Assembly: GCA_036381835.1 (NCBI GenBank) | Contig: DASVCA010000173.1 | Location: forward strand, 1 to 11,755 | Source: DASULK01 sp036381835 | GTDB lineage: Bacteria > Actinomycetota > Actinomycetes > Mycobacteriales > Micromonosporaceae | Reading direction: 5' to 3' | DNA: 11,755 nucleotides | Part shown: in pieces, positions 1-6,798 of the stretch | Layout: each line of letters opens with the position of its first letter | Position numbering within the stretch: position 1 is the stretch's first letter | Notes under the pieces: generated by a model | Databases searched by the model: none | What the model saw: the letters and a program-made list of their open reading frames with translations, nothing else | What the model was told of the DNA's origin: nothing | Position numbers and translations under genes: made by a program

Positions 1-1101
1 GTCGGTCATGTGCTCGACCATCTTGCGGGTGCGCGGGTCGCGCCCGAAGAAGTGCTCGCGGACGTAGGCCCCGGACTCAGCCTTGTACGTCTGGTAGTCC
101 CCGTCCGGCGTGCTGTTCATGAGGTTGACCAGCGCGCCGTCGGTGTCGGCGGCGAGCAGCGCGTCCCACTCCCGGCCCCAGATCACCTTGATCACGTTCC
201 AGCCGGCGCCCCGGAACAGCGCCTCCAGCTCCTGGATGATCTTCCCGTTGCCGCGCACCGGGCCGTCCAGCCGCTGGAGGTTGCAGTTGACCACGAAGAT
301 CAGATTGTCCAGTTCCTCGCGGGCGGCCAACCCGATCGCGCCCAGCGTCTCCGGCTCGTCCATCTCCCCGTCGCCGAGGAACGCCCAGACCCGCTGGTCC
401 GAGGTGTCCTTGATGCCGCGGTGGTGCAGGTAGCGGTTGAACCGGGCCTGGTAGATGGCGTTCAACCCCGCCAACCCCATCGAAACCGTGGGGAACTCCC
501 AGAAGTCGGGCATCAGCCGCGGGTGCGGGTAGGACGGCAGGCCGCCGCCCGGGTGGGAGCGCTCCTGCCGGAAGCCGTCGAGCTGCTGCTCGGTGAGCCG
601 GCCCTCAAGGAAGGCCCGGGCGTAGATGCCGGGGGAGGCGTGCCCTTGGAAGAAGACCTGGTCGCCGCCGCCGGGATGACTGCGGCCGCGGAAGAAGTGG
701 TTGAAGCCGACCTCGTACAGCGACGCCGAGCTGGCGAAGGTGGAGATGTGCCCGCCCGCGGCGATCTCCGGCCGCTGCGCGCGATGCACGATCATCGCCG
801 CGTTCCACCGGATGTACGCGCGGATCCGCCGCTCGATGTGCTCGTCCCCCGGGAACCAGGGCTCCCGTTCCGGCGGAATGGTGTTGATGTAGTCGGTGGT
901 GGTCAACGGCGGCACGCCGACCTGACGTTCGCGGGCGCGTTCCAGCAGGCGCAGCATGATGTAGCGCGCACGCTTTCCTCCGCGCTCATCGATGACACCG
1001 TCGAGCGACTCGACCCATTCGTTGGTTTCCTCAGGGTCGATGTCCGGCAGCTGGCTTGGTAGGCCGTCGCTGATCACCGGGCGCTTGCGTTCCGTAGCCA
1101 C
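1..1101 (-). CDS. aceE: Pyruvate dehydrogenase E1 component, homodimeric type (N-terminal 367 codons, cut by left window edge)
   Basis: Translating the minus strand from a GTG at 1101 gives an unbroken frame to position 1. It contains hallmark AceE stretches: GGHISTFASSASLYEVGFNH, the thiamine-diphosphate motif starting GDGEMDEPETLG at about residue 243, and its closing NCNLQRLDGPVRGNG near residues 272-286. AceE decarboxylates pyruvate and passes the acetyl group to the lipoyl E2 of the cytosolic pyruvate dehydrogenase complex. The family is about 890-930 residues, so roughly 40% is present and the rest lies to the left. The GTG start is supported by a GAAGGA ribosome-binding sequence about 6 bases upstream; the next residues (ATERKRPVISDGLP) match a typical actinobacterial AceE start by recall. 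It is divergent from the YjbQ gene, with about 200 bases between them. No frameshift is seen. The family call is very secure. Confidence 0.96.
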   Translation of the reverse strand, partial: MATERKRPVISDGLPSQLPDIDPEETNEWVESLDGVIDERGGKRARYIMLRLLERARERQVGVPPLTTTDYINTIPPEREPWFPGDEHIERRIRAYIRWNAAMIVHRAQRPEIAAGGHISTFASSASLYEVGFNHFFRGRSHPGGGDQVFFQGHASPGIYARAFLEGRLTEQQLDGFRQERSHPGGGLPSYPHPRLMPDFWEFPTVSMGLAGLNAIYQARFNRYLHHRGIKDTSDQRVWAFLGDGEMDEPETLGAIGLAAREELDNLIFVVNCNLQRLDGPVRGNGKIIQELEALFRGAGWNVIKVIWGREWDALLAADTDGALVNLMNSTPDGDYQTYKAESGAYVREHFFGRDPRTRKMVEHMTD

Positions 1102-1303
1102 AGGCGTTCCTTCGTCCTTGTGTGGGGACACCCTCTGGTGCTCATCCTTCCGATCCATCCTGCCCCCTCCCGGCTTCCGCCGTCACGCCTCCCTTGCTAC
1201 TCGGTGACCAGACATATGTGTACCGACCGGTAACCGCGGCGAGAACCCGGTTGGTGGCGGTGTGGGCACCCTGCGCACCGGGGGCACTGGCAGACTCGCG
1301 GAC

Positions 1304-1708
1304 ATGGACACCGAGATCATCACGGTGAGTACCGGCAACCGTCCGACCGTACGGGACATCACAGCCGAGGCGTCCGCGTTCGTGTCCGGCCGCGGCGACG
1401 GCCTGCTGCACGTGTTCGTCCCGCACGCCACCGCTGGGGTGGCGATCATCGAGACCGGCGCCGGATCCGACCTCGACCTGCTGCGGGCACTCGACGACCT
1501 GCTACCCGCCGACGACCGCTGGCGGCATCGGCACGGCTCACCCGGGCACGGCCGCGACCACGTGATGCCCGCGTTCGTCGCCCCGTACGCCACACTTCCC
1601 GTGATCGGCGGCCGGATCGCGCTCGGCACCTGGCAGTCGATCTGCCTGGTCGACCCGAACGCGGACAACGCCGTCCGCCAGGTGCGGTTCTCCTTCCTGC
1701 CCGGCTGA
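1304..1708 (+). CDS. YjbQ/UPF0047 family protein (possible secondary thiamine-phosphate synthase)
   Basis: This 134-aa protein matches the UPF0047/YjbQ family in length and pattern: an early HVFVPHATAGVAIIE strand (the family's H-x-T-[SA] region), a His-rich middle (RWRHRHGSPGHGRDHVMP) and the C-terminal signature GGRIALGTWQSICLVD. The conserved histidines are suited to metal binding. Some family members show weak thiamine-phosphate synthase activity and rescue thiE mutants, but the physiological role is not settled. The ATG at 1304 fits the family N-terminus (MDTEIITVSTG); an in-frame GTG at 1262 would add a non-conserved, low-complexity leader. No Shine-Dalgarno sequence precedes the ATG. 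A CAGACT hexamer ending 7 bases upstream could be a -10 box for a leaderless message (inference). It sits 69 bases before the fused E1 gene and may be co-expressed with it. Confidence 0.85.
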   Translation: MDTEIITVSTGNRPTVRDITAEASAFVSGRGDGLLHVFVPHATAGVAIIETGAGSDLDLLRALDDLLPADDRWRHRHGSPGHGRDHVMPAFVAPYATLPVIGGRIALGTWQSICLVDPNADNAVRQVRFSFLPG

Positions 1709-1777
1709 GGCGACACACACGAGCGTCCGGGTCATCACCAGTGGCGTTAATGGTCCCGATTCGGCGATGCTGTCCGC

Positions 1778-4069
1778 GTGACGACCCCACAGGAGCTCGA
1801 CGAACAGTTCCGCACCACCATCACCGCGCTCGCGACCGGGCCCGCCGGGCGGTCCCCCGACGACCCGCTGCGCGAGGGCACAGCCCTGACCGGGCAGATC
1901 GCGCGCCGGCTCTTCGACGCCCAGGCGGCCAGCCGTCAACTCGACTTGGCCGCTCGTTGGCTGCGCGAATTCGGCGAGGGCTACTACACCATCGGCTCCT
2001 CGGGTCATGAGGGCAACGCCGCCGTCGCAGCCGCGCTACGCCCCACCGACCCGGCTTTGCTCCACTACCGGTCGGGAGCCTTCTACTGCGCCCGCGCCCT
2101 ACAGGCCAAGCACGCCGAGGAGACCGACGCCGACGCGCTGGACCGGGCCGCCCGGGATGTGCTGCGCGGCGTCGTCGCCTCCGCGCACGACCCGATCGCG
2201 GGCGGCCGGCACAAGGTGTTCGGCAGCGCCGACCTGCACATCATCCCCACCACGTCGACCATCGCCTCCCACCTGCCGCGGGCGCTCGGGATCGCGTACG
2301 CCGTGGAAGGTTTCCGGCGGCGGGCCAACCCGTTCCCCGATCCGGCCCGGCCGTGGCCGCAGGACGCCATCGTGATCTGCTCCTTCGGCGACGGGTCGAT
2401 CAACCATGCCAGCGCCACCGCCGCGTTCAACGCCGCCGGATGGTGCGACCACCGCCAGGTGCGGCTGCCCGTACTGTTCGTCTGCGAGGACAACGGCCTC
2501 GGCATCAGCGTGCCCTCGCCGCGCGGCTGGGTCGCGGCGGCGCTCGCCGCCAAGCCGGGCATCCGCTACTTCGCCGCCGACGGCTGCGACCCGGCCGAGA
2601 CGTACGACGTCGCGGTGGCGGCGGTCGACTGGGTGCGCCGGCACCGTCGCCCCGCCGTGCTGCACCTGTCCACCGTGCGGCTGATGGGCCACGCCGGCGC
2701 CGACGTCGAACAGGTCTACCGCACCCGTGCGGACATCGCCCGGGACGTAGCCCGCGACCCGCTGGTCGCCACCGCGCGGCTGCTCGTGACGGCGGGCCTG
2801 GCCACCCCTGAGGAGCTGCTGGCACGATACGACGAGGTCGGCTGGCGGGTGCGGCAGTTGGCGGAGGAGTCGCTGGGCGAGCCGAAGCTCGCCACCGCGG
2901 CGGAGATCGTCGCCCCACTCGCACCGCGCCGCCCCGCCCGGGTCGCGCGGATGGTGGCGGACATGGCCGCCCGGGCCGCCGGGCCGGACGCGGACGCCCG
3001 GCTCAGCGCGTTCAAGGGCCATCCACCCGAGAAGGCGGGCCCGCTCACCCTCGCCCAGACCGTCAACGCCGCGCTCGCCGACGCGATGCTGCAGCACCCC
3101 GGCCTGCTGGTCTTCGGGCAGGACGTGGCCGCCAAGGGCGGGGTGTACGGGGTCACCAAGGGGCTGCGGGACCGCTTCGGCCCGACCCGGGTGTTCGACA
3201 TGCTGCTCGACGAGACCTCGATCCTCGGGCTCGGGTTGGGCGTGGGGCTGGCCGGTCTGCTGCCCGTACCGGAGATCCAATACCTGGCCTACCTGCACAA
3301 CGCCGAGGACCAACTGCGTGGCGAGGCGGCCACCATGCAGTTCTTCTCCCGTGGCGCGTACCGCAACCCGATGGTGGTCCGGATCGCCGGACTGGCCTAT
3401 CAGGAAGGCTTTGGCGGGCACTTTCACAACGAGAACTCGGTGGCGGTCTTCCGGGACGTGCCCGGCCTGGTGCTCGCGGTGCCGGCCCGCCCGGACGACG
3501 CCGCTGCGATGCTTCGTACCTGCATCGCGCATGCCCTGGTGGACGGCGGGGTCAGCGTGTTCTTGGAGCCGATCGCCCTCTACCACACCCGGGATCTGTA
3601 CCGGGACGGCGATGGGGAGTGGCTCGCACCCTACCTGGGGCCGCAGGAATGGCCCGGCAGCCATGTGCCGATCGGTCGGGCCCGGGTCTATGCGGTCGGA
3701 ACCGGAGCGGATATGACGATCATCACCTTCGGCAACGGGCTGCGCATGTCGTTGCGGGTCGCCGCGCGGTTGGCGGCCGATGGAGTCGGCACTCGGGTGG
3801 TGGATCTGCGGTGGCTTGCGCCGCTGCCGGTGGCCGACATCCTGCGTGAGGCCGCGGCGACCGGTCGAGTACTCGTGGTGGACGAGACTCGTCGCACGGG
3901 TGGAGTCGGGGAGGGAGTGGTTGCCGCGCTGGTTGACGGAGGATATGTCGGATCGGTCCGGCGGGTGGCGTCGGCGGACTCCTTCGTCCCGCTCGGGCCC
4001 GCCGCGCACCGGGTCTTGGTTGACGAAGATGCCATCACCCAGGGTGCCCGGGCGCTGTTGGCGCGGTAA
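1778..4069 (+). CDS. Fused alpha-beta 2-oxoacid dehydrogenase E1 (thiamine-diphosphate dependent)
   Basis: The 763-aa protein joins an E1-alpha-like half (about residues 1-400) to an E1-beta-like half (about 415-763), normally two proteins in pyruvate, branched-chain or acetoin dehydrogenases. The alpha half has the GSSGHEGN substrate region near residue 73, IPTTSTIASHLPRA, and the thiamine-diphosphate motif GDG(204-206)...N239. The beta half starts with GPLTLAQTVNAAL, has a glutamate in LLDETSILG (E479) where E1-beta carries its cofactor-activating Glu, and has H548/H550 in GGHFHNENS where E1-beta has an active-site His. It ends with the transketolase C-terminal fold (TIITFGNGLRMSLRVA). It should decarboxylate a 2-oxoacid and acylate a lipoyl E2, but the substrate is not readable and no E2 or E3 gene lies nearby. 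The start is GTG with no visible Shine-Dalgarno. The last ~350 bases look slightly less GC-biased than the middle. The family is secure, the substrate unknown. Confidence 0.9.
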   Translation: MTTPQELDEQFRTTITALATGPAGRSPDDPLREGTALTGQIARRLFDAQAASRQLDLAARWLREFGEGYYTIGSSGHEGNAAVAAALRPTDPALLHYRSGAFYCARALQAKHAEETDADALDRAARDVLRGVVASAHDPIAGGRHKVFGSADLHIIPTTSTIASHLPRALGIAYAVEGFRRRANPFPDPARPWPQDAIVICSFGDGSINHASATAAFNAAGWCDHRQVRLPVLFVCEDNGLGISVPSPRGWVAAALAAKPGIRYFAADGCDPAETYDVAVAAVDWVRRHRRPAVLHLSTVRLMGHAGADVEQVYRTRADIARDVARDPLVATARLLVTAGLATPEELLARYDEVGWRVRQLAEESLGEPKLATAAEIVAPLAPRRPARVARMVADMAARAAGPDADARLSAFKGHPPEKAGPLTLAQTVNAALADAMLQHPGLLVFGQDVAAKGGVYGVTKGLRDRFGPTRVFDMLLDETSILGLGLGVGLAGLLPVPEIQYLAYLHNAEDQLRGEAATMQFFSRGAYRNPMVVRIAGLAYQEGFGGHFHNENSVAVFRDVPGLVLAVPARPDDAAAMLRTCIAHALVDGGVSVFLEPIALYHTRDLYRDGDGEWLAPYLGPQEWPGSHVPIGRARVYAVGTGADMTIITFGNGLRMSLRVAARLAADGVGTRVVDLRWLAPLPVADILREAAATGRVLVVDETRRTGGVGEGVVAALVDGGYVGSVRRVASADSFVPLGPAAHRVLVDEDAITQGARALLAR

Positions 4070-4182
4070 ATTGCCTTCCACTCGGTGCGCCACTTGCGCG
4101 CGACGGCACAACTGTGTGGACTTTCGCTATCGGCGTCGCAGGGATGCCGGCAGCATTTTTCAAGACGAGGAGGCACGCGACA

Positions 4183-4620
4183 GTGAGCGCGACCGCTGGT
4201 CAGGCCGCCGACGGCGTACGGAGCCTGGCGGACCGGCTCGGCATCGAGCCGGGGATGGTCGTCATGGAGATGGGGTACGACGAGGACGTCGACCATGAGC
4301 TCCGCGACGCCCTGACCGACCGCTGCGGGGAGTTGGTCGACGAAGACACCGACGAGGTCGTCGACGCCGTCCTGGTGTGGTACCGCGACGGCGACGGGGA
4401 CCTGTTCGAGATCCTCGTCGACGCGCTCAGCCCGCTGGCCGACAACGGCGTGGTCTGGCTGTTGACCCCCAAGGCGGGCCGTCCCGGGCACGTTGATCCG
4501 AGCGAGATCAGCGAGTCCGCGCCGCACGCCGGCCTGCAGCAGACCTCGACGGTCAACGCCGGCAAGGACTGGACCGCAGCACGGTTGGTACTGCCCCGCG
4601 CCGCCCGGGCGAAGAAGTAG
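4183..4620 (+). CDS. DUF3052 family protein, conserved upstream of ahpE in actinobacteria
   Basis: The 145-aa protein starts MSATAGQAADGVRSLADRLG and is acidic in the middle (DEDTDEVVDAVLVWYRDGDG), with a core LSPLADNGVVWLLTPKAG near residues 82-99 and a C-terminal TVNAGKDWTAARLVLP, as in the DUF3052 family. The counterpart in Mycobacterium tuberculosis by recalled synteny is Rv2239c, next to ahpE (Rv2238c) and near aceE (Rv2241). No catalytic motif, signal peptide or membrane segment is visible, and its function is unknown. The GTG at 4183 was chosen because a strong GAGGAGG (4167-4173) lies 9 bases upstream and the N-terminus then matches the family. An upstream in-frame ATG at 4114 would add 23 unsupported residues. 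It follows the fused E1 gene after 113 bases and precedes ahpE by 126 bases. Confidence 0.85.
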   Translation: MSATAGQAADGVRSLADRLGIEPGMVVMEMGYDEDVDHELRDALTDRCGELVDEDTDEVVDAVLVWYRDGDGDLFEILVDALSPLADNGVVWLLTPKAGRPGHVDPSEISESAPHAGLQQTSTVNAGKDWTAARLVLPRAARAKK

Positions 4621-4650
4621 CCAACGCCGCGGCGTGAGCGGGGGGAGCGG

Positions 4651-4679
4651 TTGGTACCCCCGCCCCGTCGTGGCAGGCT
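4651..4679 (+). promoter_or_regulatory. Candidate promoter for ahpE
   Basis: A TTGGTA hexamer (4651-4656) and a CAGGCT hexamer (4674-4679) are separated by exactly 17 bases, fitting a housekeeping actinobacterial promoter (TTGACN / TANNNT). The ahpE start is 68 bases downstream of the -10. A 7-bp inverted repeat (GCGGGGG at 4638-4644 with CCCCCGC at 4657-4663) overlaps the -35, so it could be a short operator or a weak terminator of the DUF3052 gene. This is inferred from spacing only. Confidence 0.35.
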
Positions 4680-4746
4680 GAAGTCTGTCGCCAATCGTCC
4701 GACCTGTGCCGGATGGCCGGGACCGATTTCACCGCGAGGAGTAGGT

Positions 4747-5211
4747 ATGCCGATCGAGGTTGGCACCGAGGCCCCCGACTTCGTGCTGAAGGACCAGAAC
4801 AACCAGGAGGTCCGGCTCTCGGCCTTCCGGGGCGAGCGCAACGTGCTGCTGGTCTTCTACCCGCTGGCGTTCACCGGGCTCTGCCAGGGTGAGCTGTGCG
4901 AGGTGCGGGACAACCTCAACGAATACGTCAACGACGACACCCAGGTGCTCACCGTCAGCGTCGACTCGGTCTTCGCGCACAAGGTGTGGGCAGATCGGGA
5001 GGGCTTCCAGTTCCCGCTGCTGTCGGACTTCTGGCCGCACGGCGCGGTGGCCCAGGCATACGGGGTCTTCAACGAGGAGCGGGGCATCGCCAACCGGGGC
5101 ACCTTCATCATCGACAAGCAGGGCATCGTCCGCTTCGCCGAGATGAACATGCCCGGCGAGGCGCGCGACCAGGAGGCCTGGCGCAAGGCGCTGGCCGCCC
5201 TGACCGCCTGA
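4747..5211 (+). CDS. ahpE: AhpE-type peroxiredoxin
   Basis: The 154-aa thioredoxin-fold protein has the peroxiredoxin active site PLAFTGLC, giving P39, T43 and peroxidatic C46, with the supporting arginine R117 in IANRGTF. Much of it (FPLLSDFWPHGAVAQAYGVFNE and following) is nearly the same as recalled M. tuberculosis AhpE, which reduces hydroperoxides and peroxynitrite in the cytosol. Unlike that one-cysteine enzyme it has a second cysteine, C51, five residues after C46. This is the spacing of the resolving cysteine in BCP-type atypical two-Cys enzymes. The ATG at 4747 follows GAGGAG (4736-4741) with a 5-base spacer and gives a family-typical N-terminus (MPIEVGTEAPDFVLKDQ). It lies just upstream of tRNA-Val and is the last chromosomal protein gene before the integrated element. 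Confidence 0.94.
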   Translation: MPIEVGTEAPDFVLKDQNNQEVRLSAFRGERNVLLVFYPLAFTGLCQGELCEVRDNLNEYVNDDTQVLTVSVDSVFAHKVWADREGFQFPLLSDFWPHGAVAQAYGVFNEERGIANRGTFIIDKQGIVRFAEMNMPGEARDQEAWRKALAALTA

Positions 5212-5242
5212 CCGAGCTCGGCAGCCGTCGGTGGCGGCAGGG

Positions 5243-5248
5243 TAAGCT
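5243..5248 (+). promoter_or_regulatory. Probable -10 box of the tRNA-Val promoter
   Basis: TAAGCT fits the TANNNT -10 consensus and lies 30 bases before the mature tRNA 5' end, leaving a short leader for RNase P removal. No convincing -35 is seen at 17-18 bases upstream; the nearest weak match is TCGGCA at 19 bases. Confidence 0.4.
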
Positions 5249-5277
5249 AGCCGCCGGCGGCACACCTCCGGTGTTCC

Positions 5278-5352
5278 GGGCGCGTAGCTCAGTGGGAGAG
5301 CACTCGCCTTACAAGCGAGGGGTCGCAGGTTCGAAACCTGCCGCGCCCACCA
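5278..5352 (+). tRNA. tRNA-Val (anticodon UAC)
   Basis: The sequence folds into a full cloverleaf. The acceptor stem is GGGCGCG (5278-5284) with CGCGCCC (5342-5348), all seven pairs Watson-Crick. The D arm is GCTC/GAGC (5287-5301). The anticodon stem is CTCGC/GCGAG (5303-5307 and 5315-5319) around loop CTTACAA. The T arm is GCAGG-TTCGAAA-CCTGC (5325-5341), followed by discriminator A5349 and an encoded CCA. The anticodon at 5310-5312 is TAC, which reads valine GTA codons and, by wobble, possibly others. The gene is intact although its 3' end is the presumed integration target of the element to its right. Confidence 0.97.
5315..5352. other. Presumed attachment site (att core in the tRNA-Val 3' half)
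   Basis: AICEs and other tyrosine-integrase elements usually recombine within the 3' end of a tRNA gene and carry a copy of that end, so the tRNA stays whole after insertion. Here the anticodon-stem/T-arm/acceptor end of tRNA-Val lies 76 bases from the 3' end of an integrase gene that points toward it, the arrangement known for pSAM2. The exact core cannot be fixed because the second copy is not within this window; I found no repeat of the T-arm plus acceptor sequence elsewhere up to 11755. Boundaries are approximate. Confidence 0.55.
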
Positions 5353-5364
5353 CCACCGACCAGC

Positions 5365-5411
5365 AAAAACCCCGCCCGGTTTGCCGTGTCGGACGTGCCG
5401 GGCGGGGTTTT
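5365..5411. terminator. Bidirectional rho-independent terminator between tRNA-Val and int
   Basis: A 14-bp perfect inverted repeat, AAAACCCCGCCCGG (5366-5379) and CCGGGCGGGGTTTT (5398-5411), encloses an 18-base loop. It has a GC-rich core with a T run on the plus strand and, by symmetry, a T run on the minus strand, so it can stop both the tRNA transcript and the convergent int transcript. It lies 13 bases beyond the encoded CCA, on the element side of the presumed att core. Confidence 0.85.
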
Positions 5412-5428
5412 GACATCTGTTTCTGACA

Positions 5429-6571
5429 TCAGCCGGTCGGGCCGAATGCCTCGCCGAGCTTGCGTAGTGCTTCGGTTTGCTCGCTCATGCCGGTGTGGGC
5501 GTAGATCGTCATGGTGACATCGATGTGTGAGTGTCCGGCGATGGCTTGGGCGATGTGTGGTGGGGTGCCGAGGCTGAGTAGGAGGGTCAGGCAGGTGTGT
5601 CGTAGGTCGTGGAAGCGGACGTCGGGCAGTCCGGCCCGGTCGCGGATGCTGTAGAAGTGCCGGTTCAGGTTGCGTGGTTCGATGGGTGTGCCGACTGCGG
5701 TGGTGAAGACCAGATCGTTGTCTGCCCAGGAGGAGCCCGCGGCGAGTCGTTCCTTGGCTTGTCTGGTTCGATGAGCGCGTAGCGCGGTGGTTACCTGCGG
5801 GGGCAGTGGCAGGGTTCGTCGGGACCGGCGGGTCTTGGGGGCCTGGAGCCGTAGTTGCCCGGCGGCACGGACGAGGTTGTGTCGAACGGTCAGGGTGGCG
5901 TTGTCCAGGTCGATGTCCGACCAGCGCAGGCCGAGCAGTTCCCCGCGGCGTAGGCCGAGCATGAGCGCCATGAGGTAGAGGGTGTGCCATCGGGTGGGTT
6001 TGACGGTTTCGAGGAGTCGTTGGGCTTGGGTGATGGTCAGCCCTTTGCCGACTTCGTAATCCGGGGCCTCGACCTGGACGAGTCGGGCGACGTTGCGGGT
6101 GACGAGTTCCTCTCGGACAGCGTTTTGTAGGGCGTTGCGTAGCACCGCGTGGATGTACTGCACCATGCGTACTGACAATCCGGCGTCGCGTTTTGTGGCG
6201 AGTAGACGTCGCACGTCTTGGGGAGTCAGTTTGGTGAGTTGTTTCTTGCCGAGTGCCGGAACGAGGTGAACGCGGATGACCGTTTCGTAGCCGGCGATGG
6301 TGGTTGGGCGTAGCCGGCGAGCTGCGATCTCGGTCAGCCAGTGGTGCAGGTACCCCTCAAGGGTCCACGCCTTGACCGCCAGCGGAATACCTTGGGCGGT
6401 CTTGGCTTTCATCTCGACCAGCTTGGTGTGGCATTCCTCCCAGGTGCGCCCGTAGACGTAGCGGCGTTGGCGGGTGCCGTCCGGGGTGAGGACGTAGTAG
6501 GCGGCGTGGAATCGGCCGTCTAAGCGGCGGACGATGGTGCCTTCACCGTTGGCTCTGCGACGAGGCGGCAT
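5429..6571 (-). CDS. int: Tyrosine recombinase (AICE integrase)
   Basis: The 380-aa protein has the phage-integrase layout. An N-terminal arm-binding segment (about 1-65) is followed by a SAM-like core-binding domain (about 68-165, with RLRPTTIAGYETVIRVHLVP). The catalytic domain (about 178-375) contains all active residues: R208 in LGLRRGELLGLRW, K246 in APKTRRSRRTLPL, H321 and R324 in FHDLRHTC, H347 in AGHSH, and the nucleophile Y357 in MTIYAH. It should integrate and, with Xis, excise the element at the tRNA-Val 3' end. The ATG at 6571 overlaps the xis stop codon by one base (TGATG), so the two are translationally coupled. The 3' end faces the tRNA, as in pSAM2, and is closed by the terminator at 5365-5411. 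Full length with no damage visible. Confidence 0.95.
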   Translation of the reverse strand: MPPRRRANGEGTIVRRLDGRFHAAYYVLTPDGTRQRRYVYGRTWEECHTKLVEMKAKTAQGIPLAVKAWTLEGYLHHWLTEIAARRLRPTTIAGYETVIRVHLVPALGKKQLTKLTPQDVRRLLATKRDAGLSVRMVQYIHAVLRNALQNAVREELVTRNVARLVQVEAPDYEVGKGLTITQAQRLLETVKPTRWHTLYLMALMLGLRRGELLGLRWSDIDLDNATLTVRHNLVRAAGQLRLQAPKTRRSRRTLPLPPQVTTALRAHRTRQAKERLAAGSSWADNDLVFTTAVGTPIEPRNLNRHFYSIRDRAGLPDVRFHDLRHTCLTLLLSLGTPPHIAQAIAGHSHIDVTMTIYAHTGMSEQTEALRKLGEAFGPTG

Positions 6572-6765
6572 CAGCGGTCCTCCTCAAGCGAGGCAAGCAG
6601 GGATTCAAGGGCGTCACGGGGAATGAGTCGACGGCGGCCGATCTTGACCGATCGCAGCCGGCCGGAGCGGATGAGGTCGTAGGCGGTTGAGCGGCCGATG
6701 TTGAGCAGTCGGGCGGCTTCCTCCACGCGGAGGCAGCGCGGTGGTTCGGTGACGAGAGGTGACAT
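6571..6765 (-). CDS. xis: Excisionase, MerR-like helix-turn-helix (Xis)
   Basis: This 64-aa protein is almost entirely one winged-helix DNA-binding domain of the HTH_17/excisionase type. CLRVEEAARLLNIGRSTAY carries the helix-turn-helix and is followed by the wing DLIRSGRLRSVKIGRRRLIP and a short helix DALESLLASL. Such proteins bind near attachment sites and direct the integrase toward excision. An AAGGAG ribosome-binding site precedes the ATG by about 7 bases, so the start is well supported. It lies 33 bases after repSA, and its stop overlaps the int start (TGATG), giving the repSA-xis-int order known from pSAM2. Confidence 0.93.
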   Translation of the reverse strand: MSPLVTEPPRCLRVEEAARLLNIGRSTAYDLIRSGRLRSVKIGRRRLIPRDALESLLASLEEDR

Positions 6766-6798
6766 TGCGATCTCCTTTCGGTTGGTGACGGGAGGGGA

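Noticed and set aside
10..1062. 350-codon open frame on the plus strand
   Set aside because: It lies opposite aceE, whose minus-strand translation has clear family motifs; the plus-strand product is low-complexity Val/Arg/Pro-rich, typical of antisense frames in GC-rich DNA.
1102..1303. aceE/yjbQ divergent region examined for promoters and operators
   Set aside because: Only short, weak symmetric sequences (such as CATATG near 1214 and 4-5 bp arms) were seen; none was strong enough to annotate.
2099..4111. 670-codon open frame on the minus strand
   Set aside because: It is antisense to the fused E1 gene, has no recognisable motif, and is His/Arg/Gly-rich as expected for a shadow frame.
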